From Sphingobium sp. EM0848 (GTDB taxonomy: Bacteria > Pseudomonadota > Alphaproteobacteria > Sphingomonadales > Sphingomonadaceae), in contig NZ_JABXWB010000005.1 of assembly GCF_013375555.1 (NCBI RefSeq), positions 1,390,001-1,454,000 on the forward strand: a stretch of DNA of 64,000 nt, read 5' to 3'. Both the position numbers and the translations under genes were made by a program. The notes beneath the pieces were generated by a model. The model was not told the DNA's origin, ran no database searches, and saw nothing but the letters and a program-made list of their open reading frames with translations. Shown here one piece after another: positions 52,848 through 61,202 of the stretch. How positions within the stretch are numbered: the first letter of the stretch is position 1; every line of letters begins with the position of its first letter.

Positions 52848-53213
52848 TTACCGTTTCAGCGCGCAGATCTTGTTGCCGGACGGGTCGCGCAGATAAGCCA
52901 CATACATACCGTTCTGGCGCAGGCCCGGCGGATCCTCACACGCGGTTCCGCCATTGGCGACACCCGCTGCGTGCCATGCGTCTACCGCTTCGGGGCTGGT
53001 CGCTGCAAAACCGATCGTGCCACCATTGGCATGCGTCGCGGGCTGCCCGTCGATCGGCTTCGTGAGCGCAAGGATGCCCGCCTCGGTCACATAGAAATAG
53101 CGCCCCTTGGGGTCCTGAACGGCGGGGCCGTGGCCGAGCGCGCCGAGAGCTGCGTCGTAGAATTTCTTGGACGCCTCAATGTCATTCGCACCGATCATGA
53201 TGTGACTGAACAT
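52848..53213 (-). CDS. VOC-superfamily (glyoxalase/bleomycin-resistance) protein
   Basis: A 121-aa single-module vicinal-oxygen-chelate protein: FSHIMIGANDIEASKKFYDA at the start, then YVAYLRDPSGNKICALKR. Metal-site residues are only partly conserved (the usual terminal Glu, as in NxIE, reads NKICA), so a dioxygenase role is doubtful; isomerase, lyase or binding roles are possible. It lies in the block D operon between a SnoaL-like and a crotonase gene. Confidence 0.75.
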   Translation of the reverse strand: MFSHIMIGANDIEASKKFYDAALGALGHGPAVQDPKGRYFYVTEAGILALTKPIDGQPATHANGGTIGFAATSPEAVDAWHAAGVANGGTACEDPPGLRQNGMYVAYLRDPSGNKICALKR

Positions 53214-53318
53214 GCGACTTCTCCTTCAAGTCTGAAAATGCATAAAAGCTGCGTCAAATGGATCGTCCGGCAGGCGTCCCGACCATATGGCCGGGTCGTT
53301 TCATGCCCGCCGGCCCAA

Positions 53319-53858
53319 TCACATCTTGACGCGCGGGTTGTTGATGGTGAGCCCACGCGCCGCTGCTGCGGCAAAAGCGTCGTGAACGTTGACGACGGAC
53401 AGGGACGCGGAAATTTCCGTGACGCCAGGCATCTGTGCAAGATCCTCGCCGATGATTTTCGTCATGAATTGCCCATAGGTAAGATCGCCGTACATCCGCT
53501 CGCCCTTGATCTTTTTCAGTTCCGGGTCGAACTCCACCACCACATTGTACAGGCCGGTAGCCCGCTGGCCCTCGTCATTGTCGAAGGAAATGAGCGCTTC
53601 GCGAACGATATGATTGTTGTCCACCATCACGATGCGCGCGTCGGCCTGCAGATTTCGTTCCTCGCCGCCACGGAAAAGCATACGCGAATACATTTCGCGA
53701 ACCGCATCCCATCCGTCCACGGCAAGGCCCATGAAGCAAAGTTCAAAATGCGGATTTGGCACCAGCGTCGCCATGGTGGCGTCGATGTCATACTCCAGTT
53801 CCGCAATTTCATGTGCGAGGAGAAGCTCCTCCATTTCCTGCCTTGTAAGATTTGTCAT
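53319..53858 (-). CDS. SnoaL/NTF2-like fold protein, copy 4
   Basis: A 179-aa homologue of the proteins at 7509, 8091 and 47086: MTNLTRQEMEELLLAHEIAE, DATMATLVPNPHFEL, GWDAVREMYSRML, QRATGLYNVVVEFDPELKKI, and the tail VHDAFAAAAARGLTI also seen in copy 2. The start at 53858 is set by alignment with the other copies; a longer reading upstream has no family match. Four such genes in four operons of one window suggest that a SnoaL-like step recurs along the pathway. Confidence 0.72.
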   Translation of the reverse strand: MTNLTRQEMEELLLAHEIAELEYDIDATMATLVPNPHFELCFMGLAVDGWDAVREMYSRMLFRGGEERNLQADARIVMVDNNHIVREALISFDNDEGQRATGLYNVVVEFDPELKKIKGERMYGDLTYGQFMTKIIGEDLAQMPGVTEISASLSVVNVHDAFAAAAARGLTINNPRVKM

Positions 53859-53916
53859 GCTATCCAGGCTCCCAGTTAGACATTCCGTCTTTGTGATTAT
53901 TGGCCGCGCAGTCGTC

Positions 53917-55125
53917 TCAGAGGGCTGCAATCGAGCTGCGCGGATCGATCAAAACCTTAGCGTGCCGCTCGGGCTGCCCGAGCGCATCAAAGGCCGCTTC
54001 CACTCCGGCGAATCCCACGGTTCCGGTCAGGAAGGGGGTCGGGTCGATCTTGCCCTCAGCCAGCATGTGTAGCGTATCGCGAAATTCGCCGGGGTTGTAA
54101 CCGACCGAAAAGCGCAGGTCGACTTCCTTGATCAACGCTGTGATCGGATGAAATGTGTCGGGTTCCAGACATCCGCCGACCACGACGATCCGGCTCATGG
54201 CCGGTGCACCCGTGATCAGTCGGTCGAGAATTCCGGGAACGCCGACGCATTCGAACACGACAGGACCCGACGGTCCCTTGTCGAACGCGTGCATGGCCCG
54301 GAACAACTGCCACCAGGGCACAAGCGCGAACCGCCGGAGCTTCTCCATCGCGTCGAAGCCCAGATTGATATCGTCGGGATGGCCGGGAACCGACCAAGGC
54401 GTATTGGGAAGCGAGATGACGCCGGCAACCTTGGTGCTGCGGCTGGGCTTGGGATCGGCGGTAAACGGGTCCACCATCGTGGGATCGACCACCACGTCGG
54501 CGCCGCAGCGGGCCGCGAGCTCGCGGCGGCGCGGCGACAGGTCGGATGCGACAACGCAATGGATGCCGGTTGCCTTCAACAGCGCAATCACAGCCAGACC
54601 GATGGGGCCGCAGCCAATGACATAGGCTGTTTGCCGTTTCTCGATCTGGCTGCGCCGTACCGCGTGCCAGGCGACCGACATTGGCTCGGTCAGCGCGGCA
54701 TGTTCGGCGGACAAACCGTTCGGCACTGCAAAAGCCATGGATTCCTGGACGACCATCTGTTCTGCAAATGCGCCCGGCGCTTCCGGCGACGATCCAATAA
54801 TGTGTGGATGGCGGCCATGCCGGCACATGGGCATTGCGACCATCAACGTGCCGGGCTTCCAGCGGCGATGGGTGTCTGGGCCATAGTCCGTGACTTCGCC
54901 ACTGAACTCGTGACCGAAAATGACCCCGTTTTTGCCTTCTGCAAATGCATCGCCACCGACGGCGGCCGCTGCATGGGCGAAATGGTCGAGATTCGTCCGT
55001 AGATGAACGTCCGAGCCGCAGATTCCGGCGCGCGATACATTCAGCAACACCTGTCCGGTGCCCGGTCGAAGGTCGGGAACATCGGCGATATCGAAGTCGC
55101 CACCGCAACAAAGGACTGCCTTCAT
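53917..55125 (-). CDS. Zinc-dependent medium-chain alcohol dehydrogenase
   Basis: A 402-aa MDR-family protein. The catalytic zinc residues are suggested by GICGSDVH and FGHEFSGEV. The nucleotide fold has YVIGCGPIGLAVIALLK and VASDLSPRRRELAARCGAD. The four-cysteine structural zinc loop of classical ADHs is missing (only MCRHGRHP is present). It probably oxidises a secondary or polyol-like alcohol to a ketone. It lies 12 bp after the AcuI-like gene (first of block D) and 58 bp before the SnoaL-like start. Confidence 0.85.
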   Translation of the reverse strand: MKAVLCCGGDFDIADVPDLRPGTGQVLLNVSRAGICGSDVHLRTNLDHFAHAAAAVGGDAFAEGKNGVIFGHEFSGEVTDYGPDTHRRWKPGTLMVAMPMCRHGRHPHIIGSSPEAPGAFAEQMVVQESMAFAVPNGLSAEHAALTEPMSVAWHAVRRSQIEKRQTAYVIGCGPIGLAVIALLKATGIHCVVASDLSPRRRELAARCGADVVVDPTMVDPFTADPKPSRSTKVAGVISLPNTPWSVPGHPDDINLGFDAMEKLRRFALVPWWQLFRAMHAFDKGPSGPVVFECVGVPGILDRLITGAPAMSRIVVVGGCLEPDTFHPITALIKEVDLRFSVGYNPGEFRDTLHMLAEGKIDPTPFLTGTVGFAGVEAAFDALGQPERHAKVLIDPRSSIAAL

Positions 55126-55137
55126 GATCTGAAGATC

Positions 55138-56130
55138 CTATATCTTTACGATTGTGCGACCCCGCACGGTGCCGGTGAGGATAGTGCCCGTCGCTGCCTG
55201 AACCCCATCAAGGCCGATTTCGTGCGATATGCTTTCGGTCAGATATTTGGGTTTGAGGTCGGTCCCAAGTCGCCGCCAAAGATTGGCCCGGACGTCGGCC
55301 GGACAATTCACCGAGTCGATCCCCAGCAGGTTGACACCGCGCAGGATGAAGGGCGCGACGGTCGTATTCACAACCATGCCGCCGGTCATGCCACAATTGG
55401 ATACCGAACCGCCATAGCGCGTCGAGCGCAGCATGTAGGCAAGGGTGTCGCCTCCCACCGGATCCACGCCACCAGCCCAGCGCTCTTCGTTCATATAGGC
55501 GTCCGGCTTTGCCGACACCTCGTCTCGGCCCAGAATTTCGGTCGCTCCGAGTTCGCGAAGGAAATCATGCTCTTCGACCTTGCCCGTGCTTGCCGAGACT
55601 TCGTAGCCGAGGCCGGCGAGCATGTTGACCGCAGTGCTGCCCACGCCGCCGGTAGCGCCGGTGACCAGAACGCGGCCATCGCCGGGCTTCAGCCCATTTT
55701 CTTCCAGCCGCTGGATCGCGAGCCCCGCTGTAAACCCAGCTGTTCCCAGCGCCATCGCTTCTTTCATGGTCAGGCCCTGTGGCAGCGGCTCGAGCCAATC
55801 GGCGGGCAGCCGGGCATATTCAGCATAGCCGCCGAAATGACCGGTTCCCAGGCCCCGGCCGATCGCGACCACTTCCTGGCCGACCTTGAAGCGCGGATCG
55901 CTCGATTCGGAAACGATACCAGCGAGATCGATGCCAGGCACCATGGGATAGGCTGTCACCACCGGGCTGCCTGGCACGCTGGCGAGGCCGTCCTTATAAT
56001 TGACGCTCGAATAGTGGACGCGCACCGTCACGTCGCCTGCGGGAAGGTCGTCCAGCTCCATCTGCCGTATGCCTGCGCTAAACCCGCTGTCGTCCTTGTT
56101 GACGACAAATGCATTGAATGACTGGGTCAA
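55138..56130 (-). CDS. AcuI/YhdH-type MDR oxidoreductase (acryloyl-CoA reductase-like)
   Basis: A 330-aa member of the YhdH/AcuI group of NADPH-dependent medium-chain reductases that includes acryloyl-CoA reductase. Signature parts: VHYSSVNYKDGLAS, MVPGIDLAGIV, GRGLGTGHFGGYAEYAR, VTGATGGVGSTAVNMLA, and a C-terminal LLGIDSVNCP. It lacks zinc ligands. It may reduce a 2-enoyl-CoA or enone intermediate. It is the first gene of the block D operon, with operator site D 106 bp upstream of its start. In a pathway releasing C3 units, an AcuI-type enzyme next to a PrpE-type ligase is a sensible pair, but this is inference. Confidence 0.83.
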   Translation of the reverse strand: MTQSFNAFVVNKDDSGFSAGIRQMELDDLPAGDVTVRVHYSSVNYKDGLASVPGSPVVTAYPMVPGIDLAGIVSESSDPRFKVGQEVVAIGRGLGTGHFGGYAEYARLPADWLEPLPQGLTMKEAMALGTAGFTAGLAIQRLEENGLKPGDGRVLVTGATGGVGSTAVNMLAGLGYEVSASTGKVEEHDFLRELGATEILGRDEVSAKPDAYMNEERWAGGVDPVGGDTLAYMLRSTRYGGSVSNCGMTGGMVVNTTVAPFILRGVNLLGIDSVNCPADVRANLWRRLGTDLKPKYLTESISHEIGLDGVQAATGTILTGTVRGRTIVKI

Positions 56131-56235
56131 TTTCCTCTCCTATTTTTGCGCCCGCTGGTCGAGTCTCGTCCGGGACAAGCCGGGATTGACCGCCGGGTCC
56201 GTCGGTTTTCCAGGTTCCGGGTGGTCTTCTGGAAT

Positions 56236-56251
56236 TAGACAGAACGATCTA
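56236..56251. promoter_or_regulatory. TAGA-N8-TCTA operator, site D
   Basis: TAGACAGAACGATCTA; minus strand TAGATCGTTCTGTCTA, the most complete palindrome of the set. It lies 106 bp upstream of the block D operon. It also faces the 3' side of the TetR gene, with no other gene between. Confidence 0.6.
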
Positions 56252-56517
56252 GCGACGATGTACGCGCATGTTGCTCGCGCCGTCAACCGATTCCTGAAGA
56301 CGGCGAGCGAAAAGCTCCGAAATTATCGAAATGAGGGGACGCAAGGGGCGGAATGAAGACGCGGCAGAACGCGCTCGCAAATGCTTTTCTGCAAATGCGG
56401 CTTGCCTTCCGATAGGGAGCGGTGATCGATAGCGAGCGGTCGCGCTGCTCAATCAGCTAGACCCATGGTGCGAGCCCTGTCTCAGAGGAGCGGCTCGCGT
56501 TGCTGGCGATAGTCCTT
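56252..56517. other. Intergenic region between block D and the TetR gene
   Basis: About 270 bp. A 32-codon plus-strand open frame begins at 56259 (MYAHVARAV...) directly after operator site D. It has basic helix-like composition but no recognised family and no clear ribosome site, so I do not call it a gene. No other structure was seen. Confidence 0.4.
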
Positions 56518-57168
56518 TTAGCGGCCTCGGCCCCGAGCCTGGCCCTTTCGCTTGACCTCAATGCCCTCGGCGGCGAGGCCGGCGGCAACGGCGTTTGCGG
56601 CCGTCCGTCCGGCGATATGCATCGGGTCCCGCGATTTCGTTGTTCTCGATAGCAGTGCGGCGCCCTCGATCAGGCAGAAGACATTGATCGCGACCTCGCG
56701 AGCGCGTTCGGGAGACATGCCGGCGGCAAGAAAGCGCTGTTCGAACACGACCAGCCAGGACTCGAAAGCCGCTGCTGCCGCGAGCCGCATCGCCTCATCG
56801 GTGTTTGCGACCTCGAGAGCGATCGTCGCGAGTGGACAGGAGTCGGCAAAATCGGTCCGCTCGAGTACGTCAGCGGCCTCGATAAAAGCCACCTCGGTCG
56901 CCTCCACCACATCGAGATCGGCAGGGTAGCGCGATTCGAACAGACCCCGATAAACGGCTCCGCCATGCTGCACTGCCGCCACGCCAAGCTCGCGCTTGCC
57001 GCCGGGAAACCAGTGATAAAGCGATCCATAAGGCGTCTTCGCATCGGCCAATATGGCTTTCACGCCGGTCGCCGCATAACCATTGCGGCTGAAAAGAGCC
57101 AAAGCGGATTCAACCAGACGAGTGCGGGTGGCCGATTGCTTTTCGACGGTGGCTTGGGTCTCAGACAT
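56518..57168 (-). CDS. TetR-family repressor (LmrA/YxaF-like), candidate regulator of the catabolic blocks
   Basis: A 216-aa repressor. The helix-turn-helix lies at about residues 14-62: RLVESALALFSRNGYAATGV, then PYGSLYHWFPGGKRELGVAAV. The GSLYHWFPGGK recognition-helix context is that of the LmrA/YxaF-type TetR subgroup. The C-terminal domain contains DSCPLATIALEVA, the ligand-domain start of that subgroup. It ends in a basic tail (KRKGQARGRGR). It stands between the divergent block D and block E operons. A TAGA-N4-TCTA palindrome lies 18 bp upstream of its start (autoregulation), and related sites precede blocks A to E, so it is probably the local master regulator; the inducer is unknown. 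Confidence 0.85.
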   Translation of the reverse strand: MSETQATVEKQSATRTRLVESALALFSRNGYAATGVKAILADAKTPYGSLYHWFPGGKRELGVAAVQHGGAVYRGLFESRYPADLDVVEATEVAFIEAADVLERTDFADSCPLATIALEVANTDEAMRLAAAAAFESWLVVFEQRFLAAGMSPERAREVAINVFCLIEGAALLSRTTKSRDPMHIAGRTAANAVAAGLAAEGIEVKRKGQARGRGR

Positions 57169-57186
57169 GTCGTGCTGCTAACATAA

Positions 57187-57198
57187 TAGATCGCTCTA
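57187..57198. promoter_or_regulatory. TAGA-N4-TCTA operator upstream of the TetR gene
   Basis: TAGATCGCTCTA is a 12-bp TAGA/TCTA palindrome 18 bp upstream of the TetR start codon, sharing TAGATCG with all other sites. From memory, LmrA/YxaF boxes in Bacillus also have TAGA-N4-TCTA, which supports a TetR-type site; I could not verify this here. Confidence 0.55.
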
Positions 57199-57364
57199 GG
57201 CCAGAATGAATTGCGTCGGAACCGTCGTGAATCTCGCGATCCCGCAATCAATCAGCTTTTGCTTCCGTAAAGGATCGTGCGTTCAGCAGGAAGCGGTCTG
57301 CGACCTGATAGTCCCAATATGTGCGTTGCGAAGCGCGAAAACCTGTTTTGGTGAAAGTGCGGGC

Positions 57365-57402
57365 GGCTCAAATTAAATATTGCGATCTATTTAATTTGAG
57401 CC
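57365..57402. promoter_or_regulatory. 14-bp inverted repeat upstream of block E, containing a TAGATCG core
   Basis: GGCTCAAATTAAAT (57365-57378) and ATTTAATTTGAGCC (57389-57402) are exact complements around a 10-bp centre. The minus strand reads TAGATCGCAATATTTA across the centre (57374-57389), keeping the TAGATCG half. The flank AAATTAAATAGATCG is identical to that of site A (6470s). It lies 214 bp upstream of the block E operon. Confidence 0.5.
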
Positions 57403-57615
57403 TAGGCTTCAGCACAGGACAGAAAAACGGGAGAGTCGCCCGCGACCTGCCTTGAACGAGAGGTTGTCAGTTCGGGTCGTCGGCCAAGATGCGGGCCGAC
57501 CGGCGGATCAGCCCGATATCGCAGGCGGCTTTGACCGGTGTGCCTAAGAAATAGTTTTAGCGGAGCTTTCGCGATCGGCATCGGTCAGCGGAGCGAAGGC
57601 AGGTGGAGGTGAGTG

Positions 57616-58059
57616 ATGGGTATTCAGCGCGTAGGGCACGCCGTCCTGAAGGTGCGCGACATGGAAGTGTCCAAGCAATTCTATGTCGGCGTTCTCGGCA
57701 TGAAGATTTCGTCCGAATCTCCCCACGCGACTTTCTTCCGCTTCAACGATTATCACCATGATATCGGCGTATTCAAAGTCAGTGAAAACGCCCAGCCGGC
57801 GCTGGCGGACCAGGTAGGCCTGCTGCATATTGCGCTGGTAGTCGACAGCGAGAAGTCGCTCGTCGAGATGTATGAACATCTGAAGGCGAAGGGCGTGAAG
57901 GTTGAGTCGACGCTCGACCACGGCATGACGCACAGCCTCTATATCTACGATCCCGACGGCAATGCGATCGAGATCTATTGCGAGGTGCCCAGTTATGATT
58001 GGCGCACAAACGATGATTTTGTCGGCTATCTCAAGCCGCTCGATCTCGAATCGCTGTAA
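57616..58059 (+). CDS. VOC-superfamily protein, type I extradiol-dioxygenase-like
   Basis: A 147-aa single-module VOC protein. His8 (VGHAV), His71 (LLHIAL) and Glu119 (NAIEIYCE) match the metal triad of extradiol dioxygenases and related enzymes. Segments VSKQFYVGVLGMKIS and YIYDPDGNAIEIY are typical of the fold. Ring cleavage of a catechol-like intermediate would fit a pathway with an amidohydrolase/decarboxylase next door, but small VOC proteins also include isomerases, so this is tentative. ATG 57616 is preferred over an adjacent in-frame GTG; GGAGGTGAG lies just upstream. It is the first gene of the block E operon. Confidence 0.82.
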   Translation: MGIQRVGHAVLKVRDMEVSKQFYVGVLGMKISSESPHATFFRFNDYHHDIGVFKVSENAQPALADQVGLLHIALVVDSEKSLVEMYEHLKAKGVKVESTLDHGMTHSLYIYDPDGNAIEIYCEVPSYDWRTNDDFVGYLKPLDLESL

Positions 58060-58146
58060 ACAGGAAGACTTCCGGCGGCGGTCTCGGTTTTCGCCGGACA
58101 TGAAAAAACCGACGGCCCTGCGCTGCGGTATAATTGGGAGAGAGCC

Positions 58147-59337
58147 ATGAATATTCTCGTGCACGATGTCGATGCCCATGAAATGATCCCCAGTCATCTC
58201 TTGGGTGAGGCGTTCGGCGAGCCGGGCCGGATGATGGGCGCGCTCTTCGCGGCTGCTCACGAGTTTCGCCCGGACCCGACCGCCACCAACATGCATCAGC
58301 CCGATATCAGGGACACGATGGCGATCGACGTTGACAACATCTGGAAGGTCAAGGGTCCCGGCGCACCAAGCGCGGTGGATATGGGGCGTCGCATCGAGGT
58401 GATGGACGTGATGGGGATCGACCGTCAGCTTATCTTCCCTACCACGGCGATTGCGGCGCAGATCGTTGGCGGCATGAATGATTTCGCTTTCAAGCAGCGC
58501 TTCGGCGGCGATACGTCGGTGTTCGGCGGGCTGTCGCGTCCGGAGTTCGCGGAGCGGTTCGTTGAAGCCTATAATCAGTGGGCCATTGCCAACTCGGCTA
58601 TCGACGGCCGGATTCGGGTCGTTGGCATCATCCGGACCCGTGACACCGTGGCGGAGATGATCAATGACGCCAGGAAACTGGTCGATGGCGGCATCCGTGC
58701 GGTCTACCTGAATGCCGATGTGCCGCCGGGTGGCGTCTCACCTGCGCATTCCTCGCTCGACCCGATGTGGAAGCTGTTCGAGGAGAAAAATATAGCTGTC
58801 ACGCTCCACATCGGCACTGAATTCTTCTTCCTCGATCCAGGTTGGGCCGTTGCTGAGACCTTCCAGGATCTCTTCCAGTCGCCGGAAATTCCCAACACCA
58901 ACATCCAGATGTTCTCGACAGCCCATATGGCGATCGAAAATTATCTCTCGGCGATGGTGCTGGGCGGTGTGTTCGAACGCTTTCCGCGGTTGCGCGTCGG
59001 CCTGATGGAAGTCGGCGCCTATTGGGTCGGTCCCGCTGCGCGCAGGATGGACATGTATGTCAAGGTTTTCCCTGGCGCATCGGCCGCCAAATTCCCGATG
59101 AAGCCCTCGGAATATATCGCGCGCAATGTTCGTGTTTCGCCATTCAACTTTGAGCCGGTCGACCGCTATTTCAACGAAGATCCTGATCTGGCTGATGTAT
59201 TCTGCTTCTCGACTGACTATCCGCATGTCGAAGGCACGAAGGATTCGATGAAGAATATGCTCGCGAAGGTCGAGCCTCTTGGCGAAGATATCACGCTCAA
59301 ATTCTTCCGGAGCAATGCTGAATGGCTGTTGCCCTGA
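58147..59337 (+). CDS. Amidohydrolase-2 family protein (ACMSD-like), second copy
   Basis: A 396-aa paralogue of the protein at 3598-4824. Both open with DVDAHEMIP or DVDTHEMIP (metal motif DAH at residues 9-11), share LHIGTE or LHIGTD, the ERFPRLRVGLMEVGAYW helix, and the CFSTDYPHVEG catalytic-Asp segment near the C-terminus. The family performs non-oxidative decarboxylation or hydrolysis of ring or ring-fission carboxylates. It follows the extradiol-like VOC gene, a ring-cleavage context. AGAGAGCC precedes ATG 58147. The substrate is unknown. Confidence 0.83.
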   Translation: MNILVHDVDAHEMIPSHLLGEAFGEPGRMMGALFAAAHEFRPDPTATNMHQPDIRDTMAIDVDNIWKVKGPGAPSAVDMGRRIEVMDVMGIDRQLIFPTTAIAAQIVGGMNDFAFKQRFGGDTSVFGGLSRPEFAERFVEAYNQWAIANSAIDGRIRVVGIIRTRDTVAEMINDARKLVDGGIRAVYLNADVPPGGVSPAHSSLDPMWKLFEEKNIAVTLHIGTEFFFLDPGWAVAETFQDLFQSPEIPNTNIQMFSTAHMAIENYLSAMVLGGVFERFPRLRVGLMEVGAYWVGPAARRMDMYVKVFPGASAAKFPMKPSEYIARNVRVSPFNFEPVDRYFNEDPDLADVFCFSTDYPHVEGTKDSMKNMLAKVEPLGEDITLKFFRSNAEWLLP

Positions 59338-59380
59338 AAGCAGCCTCACGCATTACAAATACGGAAGAAAGGAGAGCAGA

Positions 59381-60385
59381 ATGAAAATTGCTGCCGTGAA
59401 AGCGGGCGGCGGGCTCGACAATATCGTCGTCGAGACCCGTCCGGACCCGACCCCTCGCGCTGGCGAAGTGCTGGTGCGGGTCCATGCAAGTTCGCTCAAT
59501 TTCCACGATTTTGCGGTTGTTACAGGTCGCATTGCGGTCGCGGACGGCCGTATTCCGATGTCGGACGGGGCGGGAGAGGTCGTTGCCGTCGGACCGGGAG
59601 TGACCACGTTGAAGCCCGGCGATCAGGTTCTGTCACTCTTCTTCCCCAACTGGGTCGCTGGCGAACCATGCCGCGAGCGGATGGGCAGCGTGCCGGGCGA
59701 TCATGCCGACGGTTTCGCGGCCGAGCTGGTGGCGGCGCCTGCCAGCGCGTTCACCCGCCTGCCCGCCGGCTGGAGTTATAGGGAGGCCGCGACATTGCCT
59801 TGTGCGGCGCTGACAGCCTGGCGCGCGCTGATGGTGGAAGCCCGGATCAAGCCCGGCGATGTGGTGTTGACCCAGGGCACCGGCGGGGTCTCGATTTTCG
59901 CTCTGCAGTTTGCCAAGGCGGCTGGCGCGACCGTCATCTCGACCTCCTCGTCGGCGGAAAAGCTCGATCGGCTGAAAGGGTTGGGGGCTGATCATCTCAT
60001 CAACTACAGGGAACAGGCCGAGTGGGGACCGGCGGCCGCGGCTTTGACCGGCGGGCGAGGCGTCGACGTGGTGGTCGAAGTTGGCGGTGCGGGCACCATG
60101 GCGCAGTCGCTTCAGGCGATCCGCGTCAGCGGCCATATCTCGCTCATCGGCGTTCTCACAGGTTGGGCGGGTGAGGTGCCGACCGCCATCGCGATGAACA
60201 AGAATGTCGCCATCAAGGGTGTCACGGTCGGCTCGCGCGAACATCAGGAAGACATGATCAAGGCACTGGAAACAAGCGGAATTCGTCCCGTCATTGATTC
60301 CAGTTTCACGCTCGATCGCATAGCCGACGCCTTTGCGCATCAGGCATCGAACAAGCATTTCGGCAAGATCTGCCTGGAATTCTGA
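59381..60385 (+). CDS. Zinc-independent MDR alcohol dehydrogenase/quinone oxidoreductase
   Basis: A 334-aa NADPH-dependent MDR protein. HASSLNFHDFAVVTG and PMSDGAGEVVAVG make up the N-terminal domain, TQGTGGVSIFALQFAKAAGA the nucleotide-binding motif, and FGKICLEF the end. No catalytic zinc ligands are seen, so quinone- or enone-reductase activity is more likely than alcohol oxidation. ATG 59381 follows AAGGAGAGC with ideal spacing. It lies 43 bp after the amidohydrolase gene in the same operon. Confidence 0.85.
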   Translation: MKIAAVKAGGGLDNIVVETRPDPTPRAGEVLVRVHASSLNFHDFAVVTGRIAVADGRIPMSDGAGEVVAVGPGVTTLKPGDQVLSLFFPNWVAGEPCRERMGSVPGDHADGFAAELVAAPASAFTRLPAGWSYREAATLPCAALTAWRALMVEARIKPGDVVLTQGTGGVSIFALQFAKAAGATVISTSSSAEKLDRLKGLGADHLINYREQAEWGPAAAALTGGRGVDVVVEVGGAGTMAQSLQAIRVSGHISLIGVLTGWAGEVPTAIAMNKNVAIKGVTVGSREHQEDMIKALETSGIRPVIDSSFTLDRIADAFAHQASNKHFGKICLEF

Positions 60386-60418
60386 TCACCCGTACTGGCG
60401 CTTTAAGGAACATGGCGG

Positions 60419-61192
60419 ATGATTAAGCTTGTATGTGCGGTGTCACGGAAGGAAACGCTGACCCCTGATGGGTTTCGTGACTATTGGTTGAACCGCCACG
60501 GCCCGATTGTTGCCGGAGCCGCCAGGGCGCTCAAGATCCGCAAATATGTCCAGAGCCATCGCGTCGATCATCCGGCGAACGAAGCGCTGCGTGCCGTTCG
60601 CGGGATGCGTGCGCCGCTCGACGGGATCGCGGAACTCTGGTGGGATTCGCTGTCCGACATGCTAGCGGCAGCCGCGACGCCCGAGGGCGCTGAGGCCGGC
60701 CGCTCTGTAAGAGAGGATGAGGAGAATTTCGTCGACTTTGGGCGTTCATCCGCTTTCCTGACGGAGGAACATCCTGTCTTTGATCGGACAGGAGGCGCCG
60801 GGCTGGGGCCGGAAGCGGTGAAGGTCACATATCTTCTCGCCCGCAAGGATGGGATGTCGCCCGCCGAGTGCCACGCCACCTGGCTGGACGACCACGGACA
60901 GATGGCGGCGGGTTTTGCCGAAATTTCCCATCTCGCGCGCTATGTTCAGAGCCATACGATTGCATCGGAAGCCAATGAAATGCTCCGGGCGTCGCGGGGC
61001 TTTGCGCCCCCGCTCGACGGTATGACCGTGATCTGGCTCAACTCGGCTTCCGACCTCAAGCGCGGTGTTGAGACTGCAAACGGGCGGGCAGCGGCCGCGG
61101 CTCTGGCGGAGGACGAGCGTCGTTTCGTCCAGTTGGACAGATCATATTGTTTCATCACACGCGAACATCTTATTTTCGACGACGCTTGTTGA
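60419..61192 (+). CDS. Tandem EthD-domain protein
   Basis: A 257-aa protein with two EthD-like alpha+beta barrel domains in series. Domain 1 (about 1-120): IKLVCAVSRKETLTPDGFRD, YWLNRHGPIVAG, KYVQSHR, then APLDGIAELWWDS. Domain 2 (about 135-257) repeats the plan: VTYLLARKDGMSPAECHATW, LDDHGQMAAG, RYVQSHT, then PPLDGMTVIWLNS. EthD proteins are small, usually single-domain, and linked to ether or aromatic degradation; the mechanism is undefined. The duplication gives a built-in dimer. It lies 33 bp after the MDR gene and 10 bp before the hydrolase gene. Confidence 0.78.
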   Translation: MIKLVCAVSRKETLTPDGFRDYWLNRHGPIVAGAARALKIRKYVQSHRVDHPANEALRAVRGMRAPLDGIAELWWDSLSDMLAAAATPEGAEAGRSVREDEENFVDFGRSSAFLTEEHPVFDRTGGAGLGPEAVKVTYLLARKDGMSPAECHATWLDDHGQMAAGFAEISHLARYVQSHTIASEANEMLRASRGFAPPLDGMTVIWLNSASDLKRGVETANGRAAAAALAEDERRFVQLDRSYCFITREHLIFDDAC

Positions 61193-61202
61193 GGGAAGTC
61201 CC

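Noticed and set aside
53877..53892. TAGACATTCCGTCTTT upstream of the SnoaL-like copy 4 as another operator
   Set aside because: It has AGAC/GTCT symmetry but lacks the TAGATCG half and lies inside an operon, 19 bp before an internal gene. Treated as chance.
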